Source: Paludibacter sp. UBA5753
Lineage (GTDB): Bacteria; Bacteroidota; Bacteroidia; Bacteroidales; Paludibacteraceae
Assembly (NCBI GenBank): GCA_002427615.1
Contig: DIFH01000130.1
Span: 1-56,944, forward strand
Reading direction: 5' to 3'
DNA: 56,944 bases
The stretch's first letter is position 1; each line of letters opens with the position of its first letter. The notes beneath the pieces were generated by a model, which did no database searches, had not been told where the DNA came from, and worked only from the letters and a program-made list of their open reading frames with translations. This document shows positions 36,852 through 45,348 of the stretch, piece after piece. A program made the translations under genes and the position numbers.

Positions 36852-37466
36852 ATGACCGACCGAGAATTATTGGACAGAATAGCAACGAAAGATGCAAAAG
36901 CTTTTGATGTATTGTACGACCGTTACGAACGGCTGTTCTATCGTTGGGTGTATTCCCGGCTGAACGACTATGACGCGGCATGCGATGTTACGCAGAATTT
37001 TTGGATTTCAGTTTGGACTTCGCCAACAGATTTGCAAACGAATGAACAGGGTTCTGTTAAAGATTATCTGCTCCGCAATCTAACATTCAGAGTGCTTAAA
37101 CATGTACAAAGGGAAAGTAATCGGCTTGAAATAACCGACGAAAAGCTTATTGGACAGCATGTTGCAGATTTGACTTATACGCATATTTCGGAAGATCTTT
37201 ATGTGAAGGAGATATTGCAATTGATGGATGTGATACTAAAGAATCTGCCTCCGCTTACCCGTCGTATTTACGAATTGCGTCATGTGGAGCATCGGTCGGT
37301 AAAGGAAACCGCCGAAGCTCTTTCGGTGAGTGAGAAAACGGTTCGCAACGGGCTTTCGTCCGCCCTTTCTACTTTCCGTCAGGAACTGAATTTGATGTAT
37401 GAAACCGGACATTCAGATAAGCTGAAAAGCTTACTGCCATTACTGATTTGGCTGCTTGGGAAATAA
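36852..37466 (+). CDS. ECF RNA polymerase sigma factor (FecI-like)
   Basis: A 204-aa sigma-70 family factor. Region 2 is at about 8-75 (FDVLYDRYERLFYRWVYSRLND, DVTQNFWISVWTSP), region 4 at about 125-180 (LPPLTRRIYELRHVEHRSVKETAEALSVSEKTVRNGLSSALS). The open frame extends upstream to 36771, but the extra 27 residues are hydrophobic, not part of the family, and overlie a promoter box; MTDRELLDRI at 36852 is the family start. It forms a signalling pair with the divergent fecR-like gene. Confidence 0.92.
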   Translation: MTDRELLDRIATKDAKAFDVLYDRYERLFYRWVYSRLNDYDAACDVTQNFWISVWTSPTDLQTNEQGSVKDYLLRNLTFRVLKHVQRESNRLEITDEKLIGQHVADLTYTHISEDLYVKEILQLMDVILKNLPPLTRRIYELRHVEHRSVKETAEALSVSEKTVRNGLSSALSTFRQELNLMYETGHSDKLKSLLPLLIWLLGK

Positions 37467-37478
37467 ATTATAGGTATA

Positions 37479-37531
37479 AAAGAGAGACAAGTCCTAAAAA
37501 GCGATACGCTTTTTAGGACTTGTCTCTCTTT
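37479..37531 (+). terminator. 25-bp perfect hairpin after the sigma gene
   Basis: Arms 37479-37503 and 37507-37531 are perfect inverses around an ATA loop; the core is CCTAAAAAGCG/CGCTTTTTAGG. It lies 12 nt after the sigma stop codon. A T-rich tail is short (TTTATT), so it may also act as an mRNA-stabilising stem. Confidence 0.75.
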
Positions 37532-38005
37532 ATTCGTGGTTGTTGTTGGATTGTCTTATAATTCAGAGTTTCGGCATGAAGTTTCTGCAGTCTTTTTTTT
37601 TGCATGTTTGGTATCAACCGGCGAACATTGTTCGCCGGTTGATAGTGTTTTTTATGATGCTCAGCAAGCCATTTCACCGGCATTGTTCTTGACCGAAAGC
37701 AGGTTGACAAGGCTTTTGAAAGTTCCTCCCGTCCCACCGGATATCCTTATTAAATATACAAAGCTTCGTGGTCGTTGGTTCCCAGCAACGTACGCCAACT
37801 TTAGGTCTCCTCAGCGCATATCAGGGAGGACAGGTTCCCGTGAGAAAATATTATCTATTACAATTCTGCATTCTCCTATTTTTCAGTCTTCTTAGCCAAG
37901 TGAATATAATAGCTCCATCCCTTCTTTTCGTTAGGTGCGATTAGAAGATAACTCAAAAAGTTTTGACTTGAACGTTTATCCTGCATTTCAATTCCATTAG
38001 ATGCG
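37532..38005. other. Gap between sigma gene hairpin and ribosomal terminator
   Basis: No supported gene; the overlapping open frames on both strands have no family features. It contains a small palindrome CAACCGGCGAACATTGTTCGCCGGTTG (two arms of 12, about 37616-37642) and copy 2 of the 54-nt repeat at 37781-37834. Confidence 0.55.
37781..37834 (+). repeat. 54-nt dispersed repeat, copy 2
   Basis: Begins CCCAGCAACGTACGCCAAC and ends CAGGGAGGACAGG; the partner is at 28277-28330 in the same orientation. Confidence 0.75.
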
Positions 38006-38035
38006 AAAAGCGAAATCCTCGCGGATTTCGCTTTT
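38006..38035 (-). terminator. Terminator of the ribosomal protein operon
   Basis: AAAAGCGAAATCC (38006-38018) and GGATTTCGCTTTT (38023-38035) make a perfect 13-bp stem with a 4-nt loop, 30 nt after the rplQ stop. The arm ends in TTTT when read from either side, so it may work on both strands. Confidence 0.8.
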
Positions 38036-38064
38036 ATTCGAATTTTGAATTCAAAAAAGGGAAT

Positions 38065-38562
38065 TTATTCAGCAACTTCGGTTTTTTCTTCTGCCACTAC
38101 AGGAGCGGCTTTGACCTCAGGAGCAGCAACTTCAGCTTTTTTAGCAGCCGATGAACGACGCGTACGGACAGCCTTTTTAGCGGCTTTTTCTTTCAACATG
38201 TTTTCGTTATAATCCACCAGTTCGATAATACACATTTCGGCATTATCACCCAAGCGGAAACCGGTGCGTAAAATACGGGTATATCCTCCGGGACGGTCGG
38301 CAATTTTCTGGGCTACATTTTTGAACAATTCGGTAACAACTTCCTTGTTCTGCAAATGGCTGAAAACTGTACGACGTGAATGTGTTGTATCGTCTTTTGC
38401 TTTGGTAAGCAATGGTTCTACATATACTTGCAAGGCTTTAGCTTTAGCCAAAGTAGTAGCAATTCTCTTATGCTGAATAAGAGAAGAAGCCATATTGGAC
38501 AACATTGCCTTCCTGTGAGCCGTTTTACGGCCTAAATGATTGAATTTTTTATTATGTCTCAT
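38065..38562 (-). CDS. rplQ: 50S ribosomal protein L17
   Basis: Binds 23S rRNA near the exit tunnel. The 165-aa protein has the usual first 120 residues (MRHNKKFNHLGRKTAHRKAML, GGYTRILRTGFRLGDNAEMCIIELVDYN) plus an Ala/Glu/Lys-rich tail of about 40 residues common in this phylum. Last gene of the alpha operon, 4 nt after rpoA, followed by a terminator hairpin. Confidence 0.98.
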   Translation of the reverse strand: MRHNKKFNHLGRKTAHRKAMLSNMASSLIQHKRIATTLAKAKALQVYVEPLLTKAKDDTTHSRRTVFSHLQNKEVVTELFKNVAQKIADRPGGYTRILRTGFRLGDNAEMCIIELVDYNENMLKEKAAKKAVRTRRSSAAKKAEVAAPEVKAAPVVAEEKTEVAE

Positions 38563-38566
38563 CTCG

Positions 38567-39559
38567 TTACTCTTTATCTAATTTATATTTGACAACATCC
38601 ATTCCGAAGGATAGGTTCAAACTTTCTAATTTTTCTTCCAGCTCGGTAAGCGATTTTTTACCAAAATTGCGGAATTTAAGCAAGTCGTGTTTATGGAAAG
38701 CGGCTAATTCGCCCAGCGTTTCGACATCGGCAGCTTTCAGGCAATTCAGCGCACGAACAGAAAGTTCAAGATCGGTCAGTTTGGTTTTCAATAGCTGACG
38801 CATGTGCAAAATCTCTTCATCGAATTCATCGGTGCCTTCGCCTTCGGTTATTTCTAACGAAATTTTTTCGTCGGAGAATAACATAAAGTGATGAATCAGG
38901 ATTTTAGCCGCTTCTTTTAAAGCATCTTTCGGATGAATAGAACCATCGGTGCTGATTTCGATAATCAATTTTTCGTAATCGGTTACCTGTTCTACCCGGT
39001 AGTTTTCGATTGAATATTTTACATTACGTATAGGCGTAAAAATGGAATCGATTGGAATAACGCCGATTTCAGCATTTGCCACCCTGTTTTCTTCCGACGG
39101 AATATAACCACGTCCTTTGTTTACCGTAATATCAATCTGGAAACTGGCGGCAGGGTCAAGTTCGCAAATAATAAGATTCGGATTCAACACTTCAAAACCT
39201 GTGAAGTATTTCCCTATATCGCCAGCTTTGAATACCGAAGTCCCCGACACCGTGATAGTTACTTTTTCGTTATCGATGTCTTCGACGATTTGTTTGAACC
39301 GTACTTGTTTCAGGTTCAGGATAATGTTGGTAACGTCGTCGATCACGCCCGGAATGGTTGAATACTCATGATCTATGCCTTCGATTTTAATCGAAGTAAT
39401 TGCAAAACCTTCGAGAGAAGACAAAAGGATACGGCGCAGAGCATTACCTATGGTAATACCGTAACCCGGTTCCAAAGGACGGAATTCAAATTTACCTTGA
39501 AATGCGTCAGCTTCCAACATGATTACCTTTTCAGGTTTTTGAAATGCTAATATAGCCAT
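38567..39559 (-). CDS. rpoA: DNA-directed RNA polymerase subunit alpha
   Basis: The 330-aa assembly subunit of RNA polymerase. The N-terminal domain shows GYGITIGNALRRILLSSLEGFAITSIKIEGI, which drives dimerisation. The C-terminal domain (about 255-320) shows LELSVRALNCLKAADVETLGELA and LLKFRNFGKKSLTELEEKL, contacting DNA and activators. It is in the alpha operon after rpsD. Confidence 0.98.
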   Translation of the reverse strand: MAILAFQKPEKVIMLEADAFQGKFEFRPLEPGYGITIGNALRRILLSSLEGFAITSIKIEGIDHEYSTIPGVIDDVTNIILNLKQVRFKQIVEDIDNEKVTITVSGTSVFKAGDIGKYFTGFEVLNPNLIICELDPAASFQIDITVNKGRGYIPSEENRVANAEIGVIPIDSIFTPIRNVKYSIENYRVEQVTDYEKLIIEISTDGSIHPKDALKEAAKILIHHFMLFSDEKISLEITEGEGTDEFDEEILHMRQLLKTKLTDLELSVRALNCLKAADVETLGELAAFHKHDLLKFRNFGKKSLTELEEKLESLNLSFGMDVVKYKLDKE

Positions 39560-39570
39560 GGCTTCACTTA

Positions 39571-40176
39571 TTATTTAGAGTACAACTCAACAATTAATTG
39601 TTCTTTGATATTTTCAGGAATATCTTCACGTTCAGGAATGTGTAAATAAGTTCCTGCCAAAGTAGAAGGGTTCCATTCAATCCAGGGATATTTACTGTGA
39701 TTAAATCCGTTCAATGATGCAGCAACCACTTCCATCGATTTATCTTTTTCGCGAACTGCAACCACCTGACCCGGACGGACATGGTACGAAGCAATGTTTA
39801 CCACTTTACCGTTAACGGTAATGTGTTTGTGGCTAACCAACTGACGGGCTCCGGCACGTGTGGGAGCAAGCCCCAAACGAAAAACGATGTTGTCCAAACG
39901 CGATTCCAGCATTTGCAATAATACTTCACCTGTTACACCCGGGTGACTTTGAGCTTTTTCGTACAAATTACGGAATTGTTTTTCCAATACACCATAGGTA
40001 TATTTGGCTTTTTGTTTTTCGCGTAACTGAATACCATATTCCGACGTTTTTTTATGACGCCCCTGACCGTGTTGTCCGGGAGGATAGTTCTTTTTCGCTA
40101 ACACTTTATCAGGTCCGAAAATAGCTTCACCAAACTTACGGGCAATTCTTGACTTTGGTCCAATATATCTTGCCAT
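39571..40176 (-). CDS. rpsD: 30S ribosomal protein S4
   Basis: Primary 16S rRNA binder that starts 30S body assembly, 201 aa. RYIGPKSRIARKFGEAIFG, KKTSEYGIQLREKQKAKYTYGVLEKQFRNLY and the S4 domain RLDNIVFRLGLAPTRAGARQLVSHKHITVNGK are clear. It lacks the zinc-binding cysteines seen in some S4 forms. A 144-nt gap separates it from rpsK, larger than the other gaps nearby. Confidence 0.98.
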   Translation of the reverse strand: MARYIGPKSRIARKFGEAIFGPDKVLAKKNYPPGQHGQGRHKKTSEYGIQLREKQKAKYTYGVLEKQFRNLYEKAQSHPGVTGEVLLQMLESRLDNIVFRLGLAPTRAGARQLVSHKHITVNGKVVNIASYHVRPGQVVAVREKDKSMEVVAASLNGFNHSKYPWIEWNPSTLAGTYLHIPEREDIPENIKEQLIVELYSK

Positions 40177-40320
40177 TTTTTCTTTTTGTTTTTTTAATTA
40201 ATTATGTGTTTCTTCCGGATTCGAATCGGGATTCATTGGATACAGCCGCGATTGCTGAGAGGTTTGAACGCAATCGATTCAACATTACCAATCCAATTAT
40301 CCGAAGAACTAAACTACCAA

Positions 40321-40710
40321 TTACACTCTACGACGTTTAGGAGGACGACAACCATTGTGTGGAAGTGGTGTAACGTCGACAATTTCCGTTACTTCGATAC
40401 CGGCGCCATGTACGGTACGAATTGCAGACTCACGGCCGTTACCCGGTCCCTTTACATAAGCTTTCACTTTGCGTAAGCCTAAATCGAATGCCACTTTCGA
40501 GCAATCCTGCGCAGCCATCTGGGCGGCATAAGGAGTGTTTTTCTTTGAGCCGCGGAATCCCATCTTACCGGCAGATGACCAGGAAATAACCTGACCGTCG
40601 CCATTCGTAAGCGTAACAATAATGTTGTTGAAAGAAGAGTGTACGTGCAATTGACCTACACCATCTACTTTAACGATTCTTTTTTTGGCTGCAACTGTTT
40701 TCTTTGCCAT
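40321..40710 (-). CDS. rpsK: 30S ribosomal protein S11
   Basis: Platform protein of the 30S subunit, 129 aa, close to the mRNA exit. GQLHVHSSFNNIIVTLTNGDGQVISWSSAGKMGFRGSKK is typical, and the C-terminal PLPHNGCRPPKRRRV is the basic tail that enters rRNA. It is in the alpha operon after rpsM. Confidence 0.98.
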   Translation of the reverse strand: MAKKTVAAKKRIVKVDGVGQLHVHSSFNNIIVTLTNGDGQVISWSSAGKMGFRGSKKNTPYAAQMAAQDCSKVAFDLGLRKVKAYVKGPGNGRESAIRTVHGAGIEVTEIVDVTPLPHNGCRPPKRRRV

Positions 40711-40760
40711 ATTATTTCAATAATTATTTAGCTTTTCTAAAATTCGCTAACAGTTAAACC

Positions 40761-41141
40761 TTATTTAGTTGCTTTTTTCTTGTTAGCAACTGTCTTCTTT
40801 TTACCTTTACGCGTACGAGCGTTATTCTTCGTACTTTGTCCTCTCAACGGGAGGCCGATACGGTGACGTACTCCGCGGTAACAACCGATGTCCATCAGTC
40901 GTTTGATGTTCAATTGTACTTCCGAACGAAGATCACCTTCTACTTTGTATCCGGCGCCAATGATTTCGCGGATTTTAGCTGCTTGGTCGTCAGTCCAGTC
41001 CTTGACTTTGATATCGATGTCAACACCGGCTTCTTCTAAAATCTTTTTTGCATTACTGCGACCTATTCCGTAGATATAAGTCAATCCAACTTCCCCACGT
41101 TTGTTTTGGGGTAAATCTACTCCGACAATTCTTATAGCCAT
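40761..41141 (-). CDS. rpsM: 30S ribosomal protein S13
   Basis: Head protein that bridges to L5 and touches P-site tRNA, 126 aa. Visible are GVDLPQNKRGEVGLTYIYGIGRSNAKKIL and the RGVRHRIGLPLRGQSTKNNARTRKGK region, ending in a lysine-rich tail. First gene of the alpha operon after rpmJ. Confidence 0.98.
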   Translation of the reverse strand: MAIRIVGVDLPQNKRGEVGLTYIYGIGRSNAKKILEEAGVDIDIKVKDWTDDQAAKIREIIGAGYKVEGDLRSEVQLNIKRLMDIGCYRGVRHRIGLPLRGQSTKNNARTRKGKKKTVANKKKATK

Positions 41142-41173
41142 AAACTTACTTTATTTTGCTTATAAAATTTTAA

Positions 41174-41290
41174 TTATCCCTGACGTTGTTTGTACTTGGG
41201 ATTTTTTTTGTTAATTACATACAAGCGGCCTTTACGGCGAACGATTTTACAATCATCTGTGCGCTTTTTTATAGATGCTCTGACTTTCAT
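41174..41290 (-). CDS. rpmJ: 50S ribosomal protein L36, zinc-free form
   Basis: A 38-aa protein, MKVRASIKKRTDDCKIVRRK and so on, ending NPKYKQRQG. It is the zinc-free (C-minus) form: of the CCCH ligand set only C14 remains; residues 11, 27 and 33 are Thr, Asn and Tyr. Position between infA and rpsM is canonical. Confidence 0.96.
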   Translation of the reverse strand: MKVRASIKKRTDDCKIVRRKGRLYVINKKNPKYKQRQG

Positions 41291-41306
41291 AATGAATGAA
41301 TTATAT

Positions 41307-41419
41307 GCCCCCATCCCCCTAAAGGGGAAGTTTGGAAGAGTTATTTATTTTATTTAATTTCAAAATTACTTTGTTTAACATCCTGCACATATTGCCCTTT
41401 TAGGGGGTCAGGGGGCAGG
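41307..41419. repeat. Inverted doublet of C-rich palindromic repeat
   Basis: Copies GCCCCCATCCCCCTAAAGGGG (from 41307) and, inverted, CCCTTTTAGGGGGTCAGGGGG (from 41396) flank an AT-rich 60 nt between infA and rpmJ. The second copy ends at the infA stop codon. Confidence 0.75.
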
Positions 41420-41420
41420 C

Positions 41421-41639
41421 TTATTTGTATCGGAACGATATCCGTCCTTTTGATAAATCGTAAGGCGACATTTCCACTTTAACTCTATCGCCCGGTAAAA
41501 TTTTAATGTAGTGCATACGCATTTTACCGGAAATATGAGCCGTAATAACATGACCGTTTTCCAGTTCGACACGAAACATGGCATTGGATAATGCTTCGAT
41601 AATTGTTCCGTCTTGTTCAATTGCTGCTTGTTTGGCCAT
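41421..41639 (-). CDS. infA: Translation initiation factor IF-1
   Basis: A 72-aa OB-fold factor that sits in the ribosomal A site during initiation. It shows KQAAIEQDGTIIEALSNAMFRVELENGHVITAHISGKMR and ends KVEMSPYDLSKGRISFRYK, the family standard. It starts 3 nt after the map stop codon, so the two are likely coupled. Confidence 0.98.
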   Translation of the reverse strand: MAKQAAIEQDGTIIEALSNAMFRVELENGHVITAHISGKMRMHYIKILPGDRVKVEMSPYDLSKGRISFRYK

Positions 41640-41642
41640 AAA

Positions 41643-42428
41643 TTATATTGCTTTGTTGCCTAAAACTTGTTCTATATATTCAAAACTCGATAGAATGTCT
41701 GCTTTCCCGCGTCTGATAGCCACCGAATGTTCAAAATGAGCCGAAGGTTTCCGGTCGAGCGTCCGGGTAGTCCAGCCATCCTTCTCGAATACCAAATAAC
41801 GGGTTCCCAGATTAATCATAGGTTCAATGGCTATCGTCATTCCCGATTTTAGCATTACGCCGTTTCCTTTGCGTCCGTAATTCGGTACTTCAGGCGATTC
41901 GTGCAACTCCCTGCCTACGCCATGCCCTATCATTTCGCGTACCACAGAGTAACCTCTGCTTTCGCAATACTCCTGAACGGCATTTCCTATGTCGCCTAAC
42001 CGTTTTCCTTCTTGTGCCTGCTCTATACCCTTGTACAGCGACTCCTTCGTTGTGCGCAATAAATCCACAATTTCGGGTTTTACTTCACCTACACAAAATG
42101 TGTAAGCCGAGTCGCCGTGAAATCCATTGATATACGCTCCGCAATCTACCGAAATGATATCCCCTTCTTCTAAAATTACTTTTTCGGAAGGAATGCCGTG
42201 AACCACGTTTTCATTGACCGAAGTACAAATGGATTTCGGGAAACCGCCGTAACCGAGAAATCCGGGCACAGCTCCATGATCCCTTATAAATTCATCCGCC
42301 ACTTTGTCCAATAGCCCGGTGCTTATGCCCGGAACAATGATTTTAGCCATTTCGGCTAACGTTTTAGCTACTATCTGATTACTGATGCGAAGTAATTCAA
42401 TTTCTTCGTCAGTTTTTAAAAAAATCAT
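41643..42428 (-). CDS. map: Type I methionine aminopeptidase
   Basis: Removes the start methionine from new proteins, 261 aa. The five metal ligands are in DIISVDCGAYINGFHGDSAYTF (two Asp), GHGVGRELHESP (His), MTIAIEPMI (Glu) and HFEHSVAI (Glu). It sits between secY and infA as usual for this operon in Bacteroidota. Confidence 0.98.
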   Translation of the reverse strand: MIFLKTDEEIELLRISNQIVAKTLAEMAKIIVPGISTGLLDKVADEFIRDHGAVPGFLGYGGFPKSICTSVNENVVHGIPSEKVILEEGDIISVDCGAYINGFHGDSAYTFCVGEVKPEIVDLLRTTKESLYKGIEQAQEGKRLGDIGNAVQEYCESRGYSVVREMIGHGVGRELHESPEVPNYGRKGNGVMLKSGMTIAIEPMINLGTRYLVFEKDGWTTRTLDRKPSAHFEHSVAIRRGKADILSSFEYIEQVLGNKAI

Positions 42429-42439
42429 TCAATTGTTTT

Positions 42440-43786
42440 TTAGTAGGCGGATACTCCACCCGAACGTCCTTTAATTCTTCCTGATTTCAACAAACCATCG
42501 TAATGACGCATCAGCAGGTGACTTTCAATTTGCTGTAATGTGTCCAAAATTACACCTACCAGAATCAACAGGGATGTTCCACCAAAGAATTGTGCAAATT
42601 CCTGATTAATTCCGAGCAGCGAAGCAAATGCAGGCAGTATGGCAATAATAGCCAAAAAGATAGACCCTGGCAGAGTGATGCGCGACATGATTAAGTCTAA
42701 ATATTCGGCAGTGCGCTTACCCGGTTTAATTCCCGGAATAAAACCGTTATTCCGTTTCATTTCTTCAGCCATCTGGGTCGGGTTGATGGTGATAGCGGTA
42801 TAAAAATAAGTAAACGCTATAATCAGCAAACCAAACACAAAATTGTACCAAAAACCGGTATTATTCATAAATGCACCCACAAAACTGTTGATTGATTCCG
42901 AATGGGAAAAACCTGCCAATGTTATGGGGATAAACATAATTGCCTGGGCAAAAATGATTGGCATCACACCGGCTGCATTAATCTTCAAAGGAATATACTG
43001 GCGTACTCCACCGTATTGTTTGTTTCCTACTACGCGTTTTGCATATTGTACCGGAATCTTGCGGGTTCCCTGTACCAACATGATTGAAGCTGCAATAACA
43101 ACCAGTAAGAAAACTATTTCTACAAGGAACATGATCAAACCACCGCCGGCATCGGTAACACGCGAAGCAAATTCTTTGATAATTGCACCCGGGAGGCGGG
43201 AAATAATACCCACCAAAATGATAAACGAAATACCGTTTCCGATTCCTTTGTCGGTAATGCGCTCGCCAAGCCACATGACGAACATACTGCCGCCTGCAAG
43301 AATCAAGGTTGATGAAGCCGTAAACCAAAAACCGCTTGGCAGGGCCGAACCTGCCTGAGCTAACTGCACACTTAAATTAATTAAGTATGAAGGACCCTGC
43401 AAAAGCAAGATAGCAACAGTCAGGTAACGGGTATATTGGTTCATTTTCCTACGCCCGCTTTCGCCTTCGCGTTGCATCTTTTGGAAATATGGAACAGCAA
43501 TTGTTAACAATTGGATTACAATCGAAGCCGAGATGTAAGGCATAATACCCAGGGCAAATACCGAAGCATTCGCAAACGCACCACCAGAGAACATATCCAA
43601 CAATGCCAATAAACCACCACTGGTTTGAGCTTTCAACGCGGTCAACGCGGTTGGGTCAATACCCGGAAGCACAATAAACGATCCGAAACGATAGACTAAA
43701 ACCAACAAAACTGTTGTTACCAATCGACTACGCAGGTCTTCGATTTTCCAGATATTTTTAAGTGTCTCTATGAATTTGAATTTCAT
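42440..43786 (-). CDS. secY: Preprotein translocase subunit SecY
   Basis: Ten-helix channel of the Sec translocon, 448 aa. Typical segments are RLVTTVLLVLVYRFGSFIVLPGIDP, QLLTIAVPYFQKMQREGE and the C5 loop with NNGFIPGIKPGKRTAEYLDLIMSRITLPG, which binds SecA or the ribosome. Start is 4 nt after the rplO stop. Confidence 0.98.
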   Translation of the reverse strand: MKFKFIETLKNIWKIEDLRSRLVTTVLLVLVYRFGSFIVLPGIDPTALTALKAQTSGGLLALLDMFSGGAFANASVFALGIMPYISASIVIQLLTIAVPYFQKMQREGESGRRKMNQYTRYLTVAILLLQGPSYLINLSVQLAQAGSALPSGFWFTASSTLILAGGSMFVMWLGERITDKGIGNGISFIILVGIISRLPGAIIKEFASRVTDAGGGLIMFLVEIVFLLVVIAASIMLVQGTRKIPVQYAKRVVGNKQYGGVRQYIPLKINAAGVMPIIFAQAIMFIPITLAGFSHSESINSFVGAFMNNTGFWYNFVFGLLIIAFTYFYTAITINPTQMAEEMKRNNGFIPGIKPGKRTAEYLDLIMSRITLPGSIFLAIIAILPAFASLLGINQEFAQFFGGTSLLILVGVILDTLQQIESHLLMRHYDGLLKSGRIKGRSGGVSAY

Positions 43787-43790
43787 GCGA

Positions 43791-44237
43791 TTATAATTTT
43801 ACTACGGTTCCACCTGCGGCTACGATTGCTTCTTCAGCCGATTTTGAAAATGCATTAGCTTCGACATCAATTTTCACGGTTAAAGCGCCTTTACCTAAAA
43901 TTTTCACTAAAGCTGTCTTTGAAAGGAATCCGGCTTCACGTAATTCGGTCAGACCAATTTTAGTAAGTTTTGCGCTGAGAGCCAATGCTTCGAGTGTTTC
44001 GATATTGATAGCTTTGTATTCAACGCGATTCACGTTTTTAAAACCAAACTTCGGCAAACGGCGCTGAATTGGCATCTGACCACCTTCGAAACCAATTTTC
44101 TTGGAATATCCCGAACGTGATTTCTGTCCTTTGTGCCCTCTTGTAGAAGTTCCGCCTAAACCGGAACCGGTACCGCGACCGATACGCTTACGTGTTTTTA
44201 CAGAACCAACTGCAGGGGTTAAATTACTTAAATTCAT
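43791..44237 (-). CDS. rplO: 50S ribosomal protein L15
   Basis: Late-assembly 23S rRNA binder, 148 aa. The Gly-rich N-terminus KRIGRGTGSGLGGTSTRGHKGQKSRSGYSKKIGFEGGQMP is diagnostic. It lies between rpmD and secY. Confidence 0.98.
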   Translation of the reverse strand: MNLSNLTPAVGSVKTRKRIGRGTGSGLGGTSTRGHKGQKSRSGYSKKIGFEGGQMPIQRRLPKFGFKNVNRVEYKAINIETLEALALSAKLTKIGLTELREAGFLSKTALVKILGKGALTVKIDVEANAFSKSAEEAIVAAGGTVVKL

Positions 44238-44268
44238 ATCTTAATATTTAAAGAGTCTTAGAATAATA

Positions 44269-44445
44269 TTATTTTATCACTTCAACCAAGTGTTTCACTT
44301 TGTTTACCATACCCAAAATCTGGGGGGTAGCCTCGTGTTCAACTACGGCATTCATTTTTTTCAAACCTAATGCTTCCAAAGTCAGTTTCTGAACTTTTGG
44401 CGATCTGATTTTACTGCGAACTTGTTTAATTTTTATTGTTGCCAT
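44269..44445 (-). CDS. rpmD: 50S ribosomal protein L30
   Basis: A 58-aa protein starting MATIKIKQVRSKIRSPK and ending HLVEVIK. The pattern VQKLTLEALGLKKMNAVVEHEATPQILGMV, here cited in part, is that of L30. It fills the gap between rpsE and rplO, 12 nt after the rpsE stop codon, at the canonical place. Confidence 0.96.
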   Translation of the reverse strand: MATIKIKQVRSKIRSPKVQKLTLEALGLKKMNAVVEHEATPQILGMVNKVKHLVEVIK

Positions 44446-44457
44446 AATGTTGTAGAT

Positions 44458-44964
44458 TTAACCGTTAAACACTGTATTAAGCGATACACCGCGGTTTTGA
44501 GCCACTGTTTGTGCATCACGCAATTCTCCTAAAGCCACGATAGTAGCTTTCACCAGGTTGTGAGGATTTGATGAGCCTTTTGATTTAGCCAAAACGTCGG
44601 TAATACCGACACTTTCGAGTACGGCACGCATAGCGCCACCGGCTTTAACTCCTGTACCGTGCGATGCAGGCTGAATGTAAACCTGTGCGCCTCCGAATTT
44701 AGCCAATTGTTCGTGAGGAATGGTTCCATTCAGCACGGGCACTTTAATCAAGTTCTTTTTAGCGGCTTCGGTTCCTTTGGCAATAGCAGCTGTTACTTCA
44801 CCTGCTTTTCCGAGTCCCCAACCTACTATACCATCTTCATTACCTACCACTACAATAGCTGAAAAACTGAAGGTACGTCCCCCTTTGGTTACTTTAGTAA
44901 CCCGATTTACAGCTACCAATCTGTCCTTCAATTCCAGATCGTTGGTCGTTTTTACTTTATTCAT
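44458..44964 (-). CDS. rpsE: 30S ribosomal protein S5
   Basis: Decoding-fidelity and mRNA-helicase protein of the 30S, 168 aa. The S5 motif LVAVNRVTKVTKGGRTFSFSAIVVVGNEDGIVGWGLGKAGEV and the C-terminal GITDVLAKSKGSSNPHNLVKAT are clear. It is in spc-operon order after rplR. Confidence 0.98.
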   Translation of the reverse strand: MNKVKTTNDLELKDRLVAVNRVTKVTKGGRTFSFSAIVVVGNEDGIVGWGLGKAGEVTAAIAKGTEAAKKNLIKVPVLNGTIPHEQLAKFGGAQVYIQPASHGTGVKAGGAMRAVLESVGITDVLAKSKGSSNPHNLVKATIVALGELRDAQTVAQNRGVSLNTVFNG

Positions 44965-44982
44965 ATTTGTTGCCTTGCTTGA

Positions 44983-45327
44983 TTAAAATTTAAGACCCGC
45001 TTCGCGAGCAGCGTCAGCTAATTGTTTAACTCTACCATGGTACAAATAACCGTTACGGTCGAATACCACTTCTGTAATTCCGGCTTCCTGTGCAACTTTA
45101 GCTACCAAAGCGCCTACTTTAGCAGCCTGTTCTGTTTTTGTTGCCTTTTCTTTCATACCAAGCGAAGATGCCGAAGCCAAGGTTACACCGTTTACGTCAT
45201 CAATCAATTGAGCGTAAATTTGCGTATTACTTCTAAACACCGTCAAACGTGGTTTTTGAGCAGTTCCGTTCACTTTGTGACGAATATGTGCTTTTATTCT
45301 TGTTCTTCTATCTAAATTTGTTGTCAT
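44983..45327 (-). CDS. rplR: 50S ribosomal protein L18
   Basis: 5S rRNA-binding protein, 114 aa. RRTRIKAHIRHKVNGTAQKPRLTVFRSNTQIYAQLIDD and FDRNGYLYHGRVKQLADAAREAGLKF are standard. It lies between rplF and rpsE. Confidence 0.98.
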   Translation of the reverse strand: MTTNLDRRTRIKAHIRHKVNGTAQKPRLTVFRSNTQIYAQLIDDVNGVTLASASSLGMKEKATKTEQAAKVGALVAKVAQEAGITEVVFDRNGYLYHGRVKQLADAAREAGLKF

Positions 45328-45348
45328 AATTTCACAAGTTTACGTAAA

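Noticed and set aside
37513..37895. Overlapping open frames on both strands after the sigma gene
   Set aside because: They cross the 25-bp hairpin, a palindrome and the 54-nt repeat, and neither has domain features or a credible start.
40218..40227. GATTCGAATC, resembling the T-arm of a tRNA, in the rpsK-rpsD gap
   Set aside because: No acceptor stem, anticodon arm or CCA-side pairing can be found around it; it is a plain palindrome.
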